From NCBI RefSeq assembly GCF_004310285.1, contig NZ_SISF01000024.1, positions 62,001-126,000 of the forward strand: a stretch of DNA of 64,000 nt, given 5' to 3'. Of the stretch, positions 9,792 to 18,090 are shown in pieces (the stretch's first letter is position 1; each line of letters starts with the position of its first letter). Source of the DNA: Agrobacterium cavarae (GTDB lineage Bacteria > Pseudomonadota > Alphaproteobacteria > Rhizobiales > Rhizobiaceae). A program made the translations under genes and the position numbers. The notes beneath the pieces are model-generated. The model made no database searches. It saw only the letters and a program-made list of their open reading frames with translations, and was not told where the DNA came from.

Positions 9792-10745
9792 TCAGGTTGA
9801 TCTTGCAAGCCGCTCGGCACGCAGCCCAAGCATATACATCGCAACCGTTGCCCCGGCAATGGCGGTGATATCCGCATGATCATAGGCCGGCGCCACCTCC
9901 ACCACGTCGGAACCGCGAATGTCGAGTTGCCCAAGGCCGCGTAGGACCGAGAGGATTTTCGCGCTCGATGGCCCGCCAGCCACGGGCGTGCCGGTGCCGG
10001 GCGCAAAGGCTGGGTCGAGGCAGTCGATATCGAAGGTCAGATAGGTCGGCAGGCCACCCGTGTGCCTGACGATCAGTGAGGCAATGTCGGCGGCGCGCAT
10101 ATCCTCAAGCTCGTAGCCATAGAGGATCTTGATGCCGCAATCTTCGGGCGCATGCGTGCGGATACCGATCTGGATCGAACGATCCGGGTCGATCAACCCA
10201 TCTCGCACGGCGCGCACGACAAAGGAGCCATGATCGATGCGCTTGCCATCATCGAACCACGTATCCTGATGGGCGTCGAACTGCACCAGCGCCAAAGGAC
10301 CGTGTTTGGCCACATGCGCTTTTAAAAGCGGCCATGTGATGAAGTGGTCGCCACCCAGCGTCAGCAGATAGTCGCTGTTTGCGATGATCTTGCGTGCTTC
10401 CTGTTCGATGGTCTCCGGTGTCTGCCAATGATTGCCGTAATCCAGCAGGCAGTCTCCATAGTCGATGGTCGGCATGGAATCGAAGAGATCACGTGCGAAG
10501 GGATATTGCGGATCGTTGTCGAAAATGGCTGAAGCGCGACGGATCGCCTGAGGTCCGAAACGAGCGCCGGGCCGGTTGGATGTGGCAGCATCGAAAGGAA
10601 TGCCCCAGACCACGGTGGAAGCGCCCTCCAGGTTCTTGCTGTAGCGACGACGCATGAAGGACAGCACGCCCGCATGGGTCGGATCGCTGGCCGCCGAGGT
10701 GAGAGAAGGGGCCATGAAGGCGTGATCGATCGTCTTTTTAGCCAT
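9792..10745 (-). CDS. speB: Agmatinase (ureohydrolase family)
   Basis: Hydrolyses agmatine to putrescine and urea; binuclear Mn enzyme. 317 residues with all three arginase-family metal motifs: LTLGGDHFITWPLL, LVQFDAHQDTWFDDG, and LTFDIDCLDPAFAPGTGTPVAGG. The DAHQD form, in place of DAHxD with another residue, is common in bacterial agmatinases. Guanidinobutyrase or another ureohydrolase cannot be fully excluded. The C-terminus carries VVEVAPAYDHADITAIAGA, typical of SpeB. First gene of the minus-strand run speB, argC, kinase. Confidence 0.9.
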   Translation of the reverse strand: MAKKTIDHAFMAPSLTSAASDPTHAGVLSFMRRRYSKNLEGASTVVWGIPFDAATSNRPGARFGPQAIRRASAIFDNDPQYPFARDLFDSMPTIDYGDCLLDYGNHWQTPETIEQEARKIIANSDYLLTLGGDHFITWPLLKAHVAKHGPLALVQFDAHQDTWFDDGKRIDHGSFVVRAVRDGLIDPDRSIQIGIRTHAPEDCGIKILYGYELEDMRAADIASLIVRHTGGLPTYLTFDIDCLDPAFAPGTGTPVAGGPSSAKILSVLRGLGQLDIRGSDVVEVAPAYDHADITAIAGATVAMYMLGLRAERLARST

Positions 10746-11017
10746 TGCTCATCCTTCAATGGAAATATCGAGAATATTCAATATCGCATTAAGCAGTTCG
10801 GGATAAGATTGCCTCGTGGTAAACACCTCGTAAACAACTAATCTGATAGTATATCCGCCAGCTTCACCGTCGTGTTCGGGTCTTTTGTCCCCGGCATCTC
10901 CAGCAAGCCATGCGTCGTTGCCGATCACTCTGGCGCTTCAGGGGTTCGGAACTGCGCCTGACTCTGTGATCGCCGCTTCTCGAAGGCTAGCTATACGCAA
11001 CGTGACATGTGGTTTTT

Positions 11018-12973
11018 ATGAACTATCGACCCGAAATTGACGGTTTGCGCTCCTTGGGATTGCTGGCCGTCATTTTTGCCCATGCGGGTTTCGCAGCCTT
11101 TGACGGCGGCTATATCGGCGTCGATATTTTCTTTGTCATCAGCGGTTATCTGATTACCAAGGTGATTCTGCGCGAATATGCGGAGGGGCGTTTTTCGATC
11201 GGCCGTTTTTATGCGCGCCGCGTACGCCGCATTCTTCCCGCGCTATTCTTCGTCCTCATCTGTACAATACCCTTTGCCTGGATGTGGTTGCTGCCGGACG
11301 CCTATGAGCAGTTTTCCAAGAGCCTGATGGCGGCGACGCTTTCACTTTCCAACATCTACTTCCTGAGAAATACCGGATACTTCTCCCCCGAGACGGCAGA
11401 AGTCCCGCTGATCCACACATGGAGCCTCGGTCTTGAGGAGCAGTTCTATCTGCTTTTCCCGCTGCTCTTTCTGTTCCGGCTCAAGATCAGGACGATCTTC
11501 TCCATTGTGCTCGCCCTTGCCTTGGGCAGCCTGCTTTTGAGCGAAGCCGGCTCCCGCTTTTTTCCCGTCGCCAATTACTACCTGTTGCCGACCCGGGTCT
11601 GGGAGATTCTTCTCGGCTCGATCTGTGCATTCCAGGTCTTTGGCAAAGACCGGCGCACAAGCGATGTTCTGGCGGCAGCGGGCCTGTCCCTCGTCATTCT
11701 GTCGATCTTTCTGTTCGATCCTTCGCTCAACATTCCCTCGCTGGTGGCTCTGCTCCCCACGGGAGGCACAGCTCTGATTTTGCTGTTTGCCTCGCAGACC
11801 AGCGTCGTCGGACGTATCCTCGCCCTGTCTCCTTTGGTGTGGCTCGGTCGGATCAGCTTCAGTGCCTATCTCTGGCATCAACCCGTCTTTGCATTCTGGC
11901 GCATCCGCAGCCCCCAGCCGCCATCGACGATCGTCATGTGCGGATTGATCGCTCTTGTTCTGCTGCTCTCGGCCCTCAGCTGGTATTTCGTCGAACAGCC
12001 ATTTCGCGGCCAACGGGTACGCTTTGCCAAACTCGCATGTGCGGCCTGCGCACTGGCTGTCGGGCTGGTTGGTTTCGGCGCCTGGGGCGATGTGAAAGAG
12101 GGCTTACCCTCCAGGCTGCCCAACAATGTCAGGGAATTCGTCGATCGCACCACCTGGAACGACAACTGTCTTTTCCAAAGAGAAGACGGCATTCCAGCTC
12201 TTCCCAGCATGGAATGCATGTTCAATATCGGCAGCGGCCGGACCATTGCCGTCTGGGGCGATTCCATCGGCGCGTCGATTTCTCCGGCCTTGCAGGAGGA
12301 GTTCAAGCGCCGCAACATCGGTATGGTACAGCTGACCCATGGCTTCTGTGCGCCTATCCTTGGCGTCTCTGTTGCAAGAGACGAAGGCGCTGCCAATTGT
12401 GAAGAGTTCAACAGGCGCGCATTGGATTATCTGGCGGCCAGCAATGTCGAAACCGTCATCCTGTCAGCCTCGTGGGTAAGCTTCCTCGCGGCACCCTATA
12501 TGCAGATCGACAGCGAGGTATACGCCAATGGAGCGATCCCGCTTCAGTCGATTGCCGACAATCTTCGTGAGACTGTCCAGCGGCTGGAGGCGACCGGAAA
12601 ACAAGTGGTGATCGTCTATCCGGCTCCGCGTTTCGACAAGCCTGTGGTCGACCTCATGGCCTCGCGCATGTTGCGGGGCGACCCTACGCCAAGCTTCGAG
12701 TTTTCGAAAGCCGATTTCGAGGCGAACACCGGTCGTGCCTACCAGCTCCTGAACTCGGGTTTGCCTCAGGACGTCAGCAAGGTGCTGCCGGAGCAGCTCT
12801 TCTGTGATCCTACTTCAAAGGGTGGCTGTTACTTTGGGCTGGACGGTGTGGCCTATATCGCCGACAGAGGCCATTACACCAGAGCAGGGGCCGAACGGAT
12901 TGCCGCCGCGGTCGCGGACGAATTGTTTGGTGCCGATGGCATAACCGGATCCATACCGCTGCCGCTCAACTGA
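11018..12973 (+). CDS. Acyltransferase-3 / SGNH fusion (OafA/YrhL-type O-acetyltransferase)
   Basis: O-acetylates a surface polysaccharide or lipopolysaccharide. 651 residues from ATG at 11018 (an in-frame GTG lies at 11009). The N-terminal ~350 residues form the ten-helix acyltransferase-3 membrane domain: NYRPEIDGLRSLGLLAVI, GGYIGVDIFFVISGYLI, FYARRVRRILPAL, HTWSLGLEEQFYLLFPL. The periplasmic C-terminal SGNH hydrolase-like domain starts near 400 with VWGDSIG (catalytic Ser) and ends with DRGHYTRAGAERIA (catalytic Asp/His region). The target polymer is unknown. Single gene, followed by a strong hairpin terminator. Confidence 0.9.
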   Translation: MNYRPEIDGLRSLGLLAVIFAHAGFAAFDGGYIGVDIFFVISGYLITKVILREYAEGRFSIGRFYARRVRRILPALFFVLICTIPFAWMWLLPDAYEQFSKSLMAATLSLSNIYFLRNTGYFSPETAEVPLIHTWSLGLEEQFYLLFPLLFLFRLKIRTIFSIVLALALGSLLLSEAGSRFFPVANYYLLPTRVWEILLGSICAFQVFGKDRRTSDVLAAAGLSLVILSIFLFDPSLNIPSLVALLPTGGTALILLFASQTSVVGRILALSPLVWLGRISFSAYLWHQPVFAFWRIRSPQPPSTIVMCGLIALVLLLSALSWYFVEQPFRGQRVRFAKLACAACALAVGLVGFGAWGDVKEGLPSRLPNNVREFVDRTTWNDNCLFQREDGIPALPSMECMFNIGSGRTIAVWGDSIGASISPALQEEFKRRNIGMVQLTHGFCAPILGVSVARDEGAANCEEFNRRALDYLAASNVETVILSASWVSFLAAPYMQIDSEVYANGAIPLQSIADNLRETVQRLEATGKQVVIVYPAPRFDKPVVDLMASRMLRGDPTPSFEFSKADFEANTGRAYQLLNSGLPQDVSKVLPEQLFCDPTSKGGCYFGLDGVAYIADRGHYTRAGAERIAAAVADELFGADGITGSIPLPLN

Positions 12974-13013
12974 CAGCCTGTGTCATCACCACTGAGAGAT
13001 AACCACCAACAGA

Positions 13014-13046
13014 AAAAGGCGGAGCCGAGGCCCCGCCTTTTCGATT
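13014..13046. terminator. Bidirectional terminator between the acyltransferase gene and rpsI
   Basis: Stem AAAAGGCGG (13014-13022) pairs with CCGCCTTTT (13033-13041), loop of 10 bases. T-rich sequence lies on both exits, so it can serve the convergent transcripts of both neighbours. Confidence 0.8.
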
Positions 13047-13064
13047 TTTGCATTCCAGAAGCGA

Positions 13065-13532
13065 TTAGCGCTTGGAGAACTGGAAGCTACGGCGAGCCTT
13101 GGCCTTACCGTACTTCTTACGTTCAACAACGCGGCTGTCGCGGGTCAGGAAGCCACCCTTCTTCAGAACGGGGCGCAGGCCCGGTTCGAAGTAGGTGAGA
13201 GCCTTGGAAACACCGTGACGAACGGCACCGGCCTGACCGGAGAGACCACCACCGGCAACAGTCGCGATGATGTCAAACTGACCTGCACGTGCTGCTGCAA
13301 CGAGCGGCTGCTGCAGGATCATCTGCAGAACCGGACGTGCGAAATAGGCAGTGAAGTCACGGCCGTTGATGATGATCTTGCCGGAACCAGCCTTGACCCA
13401 TACGCGGGCTACGGCGTTCTTGCGCTTGCCGGTCGCGTAGGAGCGACCGAGAGTGTCAACCTTGCGGACGTGTACGGGAGCCGAAGCTTCCGATGCCGGG
13501 GCGAGGTCTTTCAGGGAGGAAAGATCGGCCAT
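13065..13532 (-). CDS. rpsI: 30S ribosomal protein S9
   Basis: 155 residues: an alphaproteobacterial N-terminal extension of ~25 residues, then the S9 core ([43 protein letters not shown]) and the conserved basic C-terminal tail ending FQFSKR that reaches into the ribosomal P site. Two bases after rplM, in the usual rplM-rpsI operon. Confidence 0.98.
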   Translation of the reverse strand: MADLSSLKDLAPASEASAPVHVRKVDTLGRSYATGKRKNAVARVWVKAGSGKIIINGRDFTAYFARPVLQMILQQPLVAAARAGQFDIIATVAGGGLSGQAGAVRHGVSKALTYFEPGLRPVLKKGGFLTRDSRVVERKKYGKAKARRSFQFSKR

Positions 13533-13534
13533 TA

Positions 13535-13999
13535 TCAGGCGCTCCTTACGTTCTTCTTGTTCAGCGATGCAACGTCGAGAGCGACAGGCTGCTGTGCTTC
13601 GTGCGGGTGGTTCGAACCAGCGTAAACGCGAAGGTTCTTCATCTGGCGACGACCGAGCGGACCACGCGGGATCATGCGCTCGACAGCCTTTTCAACGACG
13701 CGCTCCGGGAAGCGACCCTCGATGATCTGGCGAGCCGTACGCTCCTTGATGCCACCCGGGTAACCGGTGTGCCAGTAGTACTTCTTGTCGGAATACTTCT
13801 TGCCGGTGAAGACAACCTTTTCCGCATTGATGATGATGACGTTGTCGCCATCATCGACGTGGGGGGTGTAGGTTGCCTTGTGCTTGCCGCGCAGGCGGGT
13901 AGCAACGAGGGTGGCGAGACGACCAACAACGAGGCCTTCGGCGTCGATGATGACCCACTTCTTCTCCACCTCAGCGGGCTTCTGAACGAAAGTAGACAT
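13535..13999 (-). CDS. rplM: 50S ribosomal protein L13
   Basis: 154 residues from ATG at 13999 (the frame extends three codons further). Conserved segments: [36 protein letters not shown] region, [39 protein letters not shown]. First gene of the rplM-rpsI operon, read from the promoter predicted at 14130-14158. Confidence 0.98.
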   Translation of the reverse strand: MSTFVQKPAEVEKKWVIIDAEGLVVGRLATLVATRLRGKHKATYTPHVDDGDNVIIINAEKVVFTGKKYSDKKYYWHTGYPGGIKERTARQIIEGRFPERVVEKAVERMIPRGPLGRRQMKNLRVYAGSNHPHEAQQPVALDVASLNKKNVRSA

Positions 14000-14129
14000 T
14001 CTTTTCACTTTCTTTAGGACCCGTCATCCGGCTGTTGCCAGATTGGATGCGGGCGTTTCTTGTTGCTTGATTTGGCCGCATTTGCGCGTGCCGGAAGACA
14101 TGTATTCCAGGAGAATTCAGTCTGGCGCG

Positions 14130-14158
14130 CTTATAAGCGGTGCGCCGCAAACCGTCAA
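14130..14158 (-). promoter_or_regulatory. Sigma-70-type promoter for rplM-rpsI
   Basis: On the minus strand: -35 TTGACG (14158-14153), 17-base spacer, -10 TATAAG (14135-14130). This implies a leader of about 125 bases before rplM. Confidence 0.65.
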
Positions 14159-14213
14159 CAGGCGCAAAAACGCAACCTTCAAAAATAACGTATAAAAAAC
14201 AGCATGTTAATGA

Positions 14214-14233
14214 TGTGGTTTTATAATACCACA
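14214..14233. repeat. Palindrome TGTGGT...ACCACA
   Basis: TGTGGTTTTATAATACCACA is an inverted repeat with 6-bp arms and an AT-only centre, just past the end of the DMT permease gene and upstream of the rplM promoter. It could be an operator or a weak terminator; no T-tract supports the latter. Confidence 0.35.
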
Positions 14234-14249
14234 CAAAATCATGGCGTTC

Positions 14250-15086
14250 TTAGCCCAAGCGCATGATGAGAACGCCCATCGCGATGATGCCGCCGGCGAC
14301 GTAGCGCCAGAGGCTGGCCTTCTCCTTGAGCAGGAAAACCGAGATCAGGATGGCGAACAGAATGGAGGTTTCGCGCAGGGCTGCGACCACCGCCACCGGC
14401 GCCTGCGTCATTGCCCACAATGCAAGGCCGTAGGACAAAATCGATCCGCCGCCACCGGCAAGACCGCGCCACCAGTTGCGCCTCACATGCTGCACGACCG
14501 GCAGATAACCACGTTGATAGAAGGCATAGGAGAAGAGCAGGACAGGCGGGAGCAGGGACATCCACAGCGTATAGGAAATGGCATTGCCCGAGGTCCGCGC
14601 ACCAACACCGTCCACGAAGGTGTAGCCCGCAATGACCACTGCATTGGCGAGCGCCAGCAAAATCGCCTTTCGACCGCCGCGGCGTGCTTCGAAGGCAAGG
14701 GTGAGGATGCCCGCCGAAATGACCGCAATGCCGGCGAAGGCAGCGGTGCTCAGCGTTTCATCGAGAAACAGGCTGCTGCTCGCTGCCACGATCAGAGGCG
14801 CAACGCCGCGCATAACGGGATAGACGAGGCCGATATCGCCGACCGTATAGGCTGCGGCGACCAGCCGGAAGTAAGCGAACTGCAGGATGGCGGACGCCAC
14901 CAGAAAGGGCAGCGCGACGAGCCCGGGAAGGGGCAGGAACGGCAGGAAGGGAACACAACAGATGGCGGCACCCGCAGCGATCAACGATGCATCCAGCGCC
15001 TTGTCCGATCCGGATTTGACGAGGGCGTTCCACGAGGCATGCAGAAGGGCGCCGAAGAGGACAAGAAGCAGGACATCAAGGGACAC
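14250..15086 (-). CDS. EamA/DMT family permease
   Basis: 278 residues, ten predicted membrane helices in two EamA halves. The N-terminus LLLVLFGALLHASWNALVKSG is characteristic of EamA transporters, and the second half has LWAMTQAPVAVVAALRETSILFA followed by LLKEKASLWRYVAGGIIAMGV, the usual end of the fold. The start is GTG at 15086. Substrate unknown (metabolite export or import). Stand-alone gene with no informative neighbours. Confidence 0.8.
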   Translation of the reverse strand: MSLDVLLLVLFGALLHASWNALVKSGSDKALDASLIAAGAAICCVPFLPFLPLPGLVALPFLVASAILQFAYFRLVAAAYTVGDIGLVYPVMRGVAPLIVAASSSLFLDETLSTAAFAGIAVISAGILTLAFEARRGGRKAILLALANAVVIAGYTFVDGVGARTSGNAISYTLWMSLLPPVLLFSYAFYQRGYLPVVQHVRRNWWRGLAGGGGSILSYGLALWAMTQAPVAVVAALRETSILFAILISVFLLKEKASLWRYVAGGIIAMGVLIMRLG

Positions 15087-15452
15087 GGGCGACTCATGAA
15101 GCGTCTGGATGGAAATCCGACCTTAGAGCATGTGGCGCGAAAGTGTTACGCGGTTTTGCGATGATGAGATGCGACAAAACAAGGCGCTAAAGCTTACAAA
15201 GCGAAGCGGAAACAGCGAGCGACGCCTATGATTCCTTGGCCATCTACTCTGTCAAACGGGGTGAGGGAGGTCCGCTTCCGCACGACGTTGCGACAAGGTT
15301 GAACCTCTCGGTGGTCCTCGCTAGGGTTGATGACCACCGAGAGGTTTTCGCGCCGGGACGCACAAGGACGTCCTTCACTGTTGAAACGATGCATCGTGCT
15401 TTCCGACGATCGATTCCGATGTTAACGGCTTATGCCGTTGCAGTAGACGGCG
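15087..15452. other. Intergenic stretch holding a 15-bp perfect inverted repeat
   Basis: No convincing gene. The main content is the hairpin at 15302-15346; the remainder shows nothing recognisable. Confidence 0.5.
15302..15346. repeat. Strong hairpin, 15-bp perfect stem
   Basis: AACCTCTCGGTGGTC (15302-15316) and GACCACCGAGAGGTT (15332-15346) are exact reverse complements separated by 15 bases; TTTT overlaps the right end. It could terminate a plus-strand transcript or be a repetitive palindromic element; neither neighbouring gene ends here. Confidence 0.6.
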
Positions 15453-16094
15453 TCACGCGTCCACCATGTGACGTTCCACTTTCGCAAGAGCGGCTTCTAG
15501 CTCGGCTGCGGTCATTCGCACGCAATAGGCTGGTGTGCCACGTTCAAAACGCCAGCCTTCGGCCAAATTACCTGCGTCCACTGCATCGAATCCGAACTGG
15601 TTATAGAGCGTTTTGCCGATCGTCTTTCCCTCTTCATCATCACCGGCGATAGGCAGAGCCCGACGCTCGCCAGCCCGCGCAGGCAGGCCATCCTTTTCCA
15701 GATCGTTCATGGTGATGGCGTTGAAGGCCTTGATGATCCGGGATTGCGGCAGATGCCGGGCAAGCAATTCGCTCGTTGTGATCTTGCCGTCATCGAGTTC
15801 GACGATCCGCCCATCACGATCGGGATAATAATTATCTGTGTCTATGACCACCTTGCCGTTGAGAACTGCGACGGGAACCGAGCGGTAGGCGGCAAGGGGG
15901 ATGGCGATGACGACGATGTCGCCGAATGCCGCTGCCTCATCGACCGTTCCGACCTCGCAACCCACGGCGTGACGCATACTGAACAAGGTGTGCGGTCCGC
16001 GTGAGTTGCTCAACATCACCTGATGGCCCGCGCGAACGGCTAGCTTGCCGATGGCTCTGCCGACAAAGCCCGCACCGATGATTCCGATTTTCAT
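15453..16094 (-). CDS. NADPH-dependent F420-reductase-like oxidoreductase
   Basis: 213 residues. The N-terminal Rossmann motif MKIGIIGAGFVGRAIGKLA and NSRGPHT match the NADP oxidoreductase family named after coenzyme F420-dependent enzymes; FGDIVVIAIPL and VVIDTDNYYPDRDG continue the fold, and IIKAFNAI is conserved in the family. Rhizobia are not known to make F420, so it probably uses another acceptor. GGAG precedes the ATG. Divergent from the LysR gene, whose product may regulate it. Confidence 0.8.
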   Translation of the reverse strand: MKIGIIGAGFVGRAIGKLAVRAGHQVMLSNSRGPHTLFSMRHAVGCEVGTVDEAAAFGDIVVIAIPLAAYRSVPVAVLNGKVVIDTDNYYPDRDGRIVELDDGKITTSELLARHLPQSRIIKAFNAITMNDLEKDGLPARAGERRALPIAGDDEEGKTIGKTLYNQFGFDAVDAGNLAEGWRFERGTPAYCVRMTAAELEAALAKVERHMVDA

Positions 16095-16193
16095 ATCTCG
16101 TCTCCGTGTTGATGGTGAGGGAGGTTTAATTTGCGTCGGACATGCGTTAAATCACCATGATGAGATGACATTCCCAACCAATAAGAGGCAATC

Positions 16194-17087
16194 ATGGATA
16201 GGCTCACCAGCATGGCGGTCTTCGTCAAGGCGTCCGAAGTCGGGTCCTTCGCTGCCGCTGCGGAGGCGATGGGCATGTCACCGCAAATGGTTGCCAAGCA
16301 TGTCGTCTTTCTCGAAGACAGGCTCGGTACAACGCTTCTCCACCGAACGACGCGACGGCAGAGCCTGACGGACGTCGGTCGCGCCTATTACGACCGCTGC
16401 AAGCTGGTTCTGGCAGAGGCCGAGGCGGCGGAAACGCTGGCCCAGGACATGCGGTCTCTGCCGAGCGGCGTCTTGCGCGTCAATGCGCCGATGACCTTTG
16501 GCGCTTTTAGCCTGGCACCCTTTGTGACGCGCTATCTCAGGCGATATCCGCAGATGCAAATCGATCTGACACTCAACGACCGGTTCGTCGATCCCCTGGA
16601 AGAAGGCTTCGAGGTAATGGTGCGGATCGGGGAGGTCGAGGACACCTCTCTTGTCGCACATGCACTGGCGCCCTATCGGTTGATTGCCTGCGCGTCGCCG
16701 GACTATCTAGCCAAACGCGGGACGCCGCGAACACCATCGGAATTTCAACACCACGATTGCCTGGCCTATGCCTACTGGTCGCCCTCCATCCCTTGCCGAT
16801 GGCAGTTTACACGAGCAGGGCAGGTCGAAGAAATTCAGGCGACAGGGAGGATCCGTAGCAACGACTGGAAAACGCTTCTGCATGCTGCAGTGGAGGGCTA
16901 TGGCATCACGCTCGGACCGGAGGGCGTCCTCAGCGGCGAAATCGCGGCTGGCCGGCTTGCGCGAGTCCTGCCCGACTACGAGGGTCCCTCTCGCCCCATG
17001 CATGTTCTCTATCCAGCAGGACGTCGTCCCACGGTGAAAGTGAAAAGCTTCATTGACGCCATTGTTGACGAATTCGGTTTGAAATGA
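16194..17087 (+). CDS. LysR family transcriptional regulator
   Basis: 297 residues. The N-terminal winged helix-turn-helix (MDRLTSMAVFVKASEVGSFA, MSPQMVAKHVVFLEDRLGTTLLHRTTRR) is of the CrgA/AaeR-like LysR subgroup; the substrate-binding domain spans ~90-290. AGAGG lies 6 bases before the ATG. The ~100-base region shared with the divergent oxidoreductase is the likely operator site, so autoregulation and control of that gene are expected. Effector unknown. Confidence 0.9.
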   Translation: MDRLTSMAVFVKASEVGSFAAAAEAMGMSPQMVAKHVVFLEDRLGTTLLHRTTRRQSLTDVGRAYYDRCKLVLAEAEAAETLAQDMRSLPSGVLRVNAPMTFGAFSLAPFVTRYLRRYPQMQIDLTLNDRFVDPLEEGFEVMVRIGEVEDTSLVAHALAPYRLIACASPDYLAKRGTPRTPSEFQHHDCLAYAYWSPSIPCRWQFTRAGQVEEIQATGRIRSNDWKTLLHAAVEGYGITLGPEGVLSGEIAAGRLARVLPDYEGPSRPMHVLYPAGRRPTVKVKSFIDAIVDEFGLK

Positions 17088-17571
17088 GGTCGTCGATCGC
17101 GACGATCCCTTCGTCATCCGATAAATGAAGCCGCATATCTGCTGAAGGGAATTGCTGGAATTATGAGCCAAGACAGCCGGTAATCTGGGGAAAACGGCGT
17201 GTTTTGAAAGGCCGCGGGCATCATCGACACGCGCAGATTATACAACCCAAGAATGCATGAAGTACTTCATCAAACATCCAAAAAAGTAAGATCGTCACTG
17301 AAACTTTGTTTTTATTGAAGCTCAAACGTTTCAGATTGGGATTTGTTATAGACGCGACGTAAATTGCTAATGTAACTATAAGTAGTTGCTAAAGTGATGG
17401 TGAACGAAGTTCGAACAAAGGCGGTACGATCGGGCATTTGGCCTGTTGCCGTATTAAAGGGCAGCGCGAGATGCAAATTTACGCATCCTTTTCTGCGCCA
17501 GGGAATTCATGCTTTATCCGTTACCATCTCGATCTAGAGTTGGATCAGCCACCAAAGGGAGGATGACGATC
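17088..17571. other. 484-base intergenic region with a LexA-type box
   Basis: AT-rich, with no convincing gene. It contains the GAAC-N7-GAAC match at 17402-17416 and the 5' region of the CoA-binding protein gene. A frame starting at 17471 (31 codons) overlaps the next ribosome site and has no features, so it is not called. Confidence 0.4.
17402..17416 (+). promoter_or_regulatory. Possible LexA box GAAC-N7-GAAC
   Basis: GAACGAAGTTCGAAC matches both half-sites of the alphaproteobacterial LexA motif, about 155 bases before the CoA-binding protein gene. About two matches are expected by chance in a window this size, and no promoter is obvious around it, so this is weaker than the box at 56896. 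Confidence 0.3.
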
Positions 17572-18006
17572 ATGGATCACGACAATTATACCGACGAGGA
17601 CATTCGTCGCATTTTGACCGACACGACAACGATCGCGCTGGTTGGCGCTTCTCCAAATTCCGCACGCCCCAGCCATGGCGTCATGTCGTTTCTTCTTTCG
17701 AAGGGCTACAAGGTTTTCCCGGTCAATCCAGGCCATGAGGGCAAGGAAATCCTTGGGCAAAAGGTCTATGCCAAGCTCGCTGATATTCCTGAGCCCGTCG
17801 ACATGGTCGATGTGTTCCGCGCATCGGAATATCTCTCAGGCGTCATGGAAGAGGTGATCCACATGTCGCCCCGCCCCAAGGTCGTCTGGGCACAATTGGG
17901 CGTGAAAGATTATGATGCCGCGGCGAAGGGGGAGCATTACGGCGTGGAAGTGATCATGGATCGCTGCCCGGCCATTGAGCATCCTCGTCTCAATATCGGA
18001 CGATAG
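17572..18006 (+). CDS. CoA-binding domain protein (YccU type)
   Basis: 144 residues. A Rossmann-like CoA-binding domain covers nearly the whole protein: TTIALVGASPNSARPSHGV (nucleotide loop), VFPVNPGHEGKEILGQKVY, VDMVDVFR, WAQLGVKDYDAA, VIMDRCPAIEHPRL. Small stand-alone proteins of this family bind CoA; their role is unclear. ATG at 17572 is chosen because GGGAGG (17557-17562) is 9 bases upstream; the in-frame ATG at 17563 would leave no spacing. 84 bases before the sulfhydrylase gene, possibly co-transcribed. Confidence 0.88.
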   Translation: MDHDNYTDEDIRRILTDTTTIALVGASPNSARPSHGVMSFLLSKGYKVFPVNPGHEGKEILGQKVYAKLADIPEPVDMVDVFRASEYLSGVMEEVIHMSPRPKVVWAQLGVKDYDAAAKGEHYGVEVIMDRCPAIEHPRLNIGR

Positions 18007-18090
18007 TTAGGATAGTTCGCACTTATCTTTCGCCGTCGAAGCGATATGATCCTTTCTGTGCTCGTTTAAAAAGACAGTCGGAGGGACACC

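Noticed and set aside
13999..14249. Ribosomal-protein autoregulatory leader before rplM
   Set aside because: A ~125-base leader exists, but I could not fold a structure matching a known L13 leader.
18007..18090. SAM-II riboswitch before metY
   Set aside because: Such elements are common before methionine genes in rhizobia, but the 84-base leader lacks the conserved blocks.
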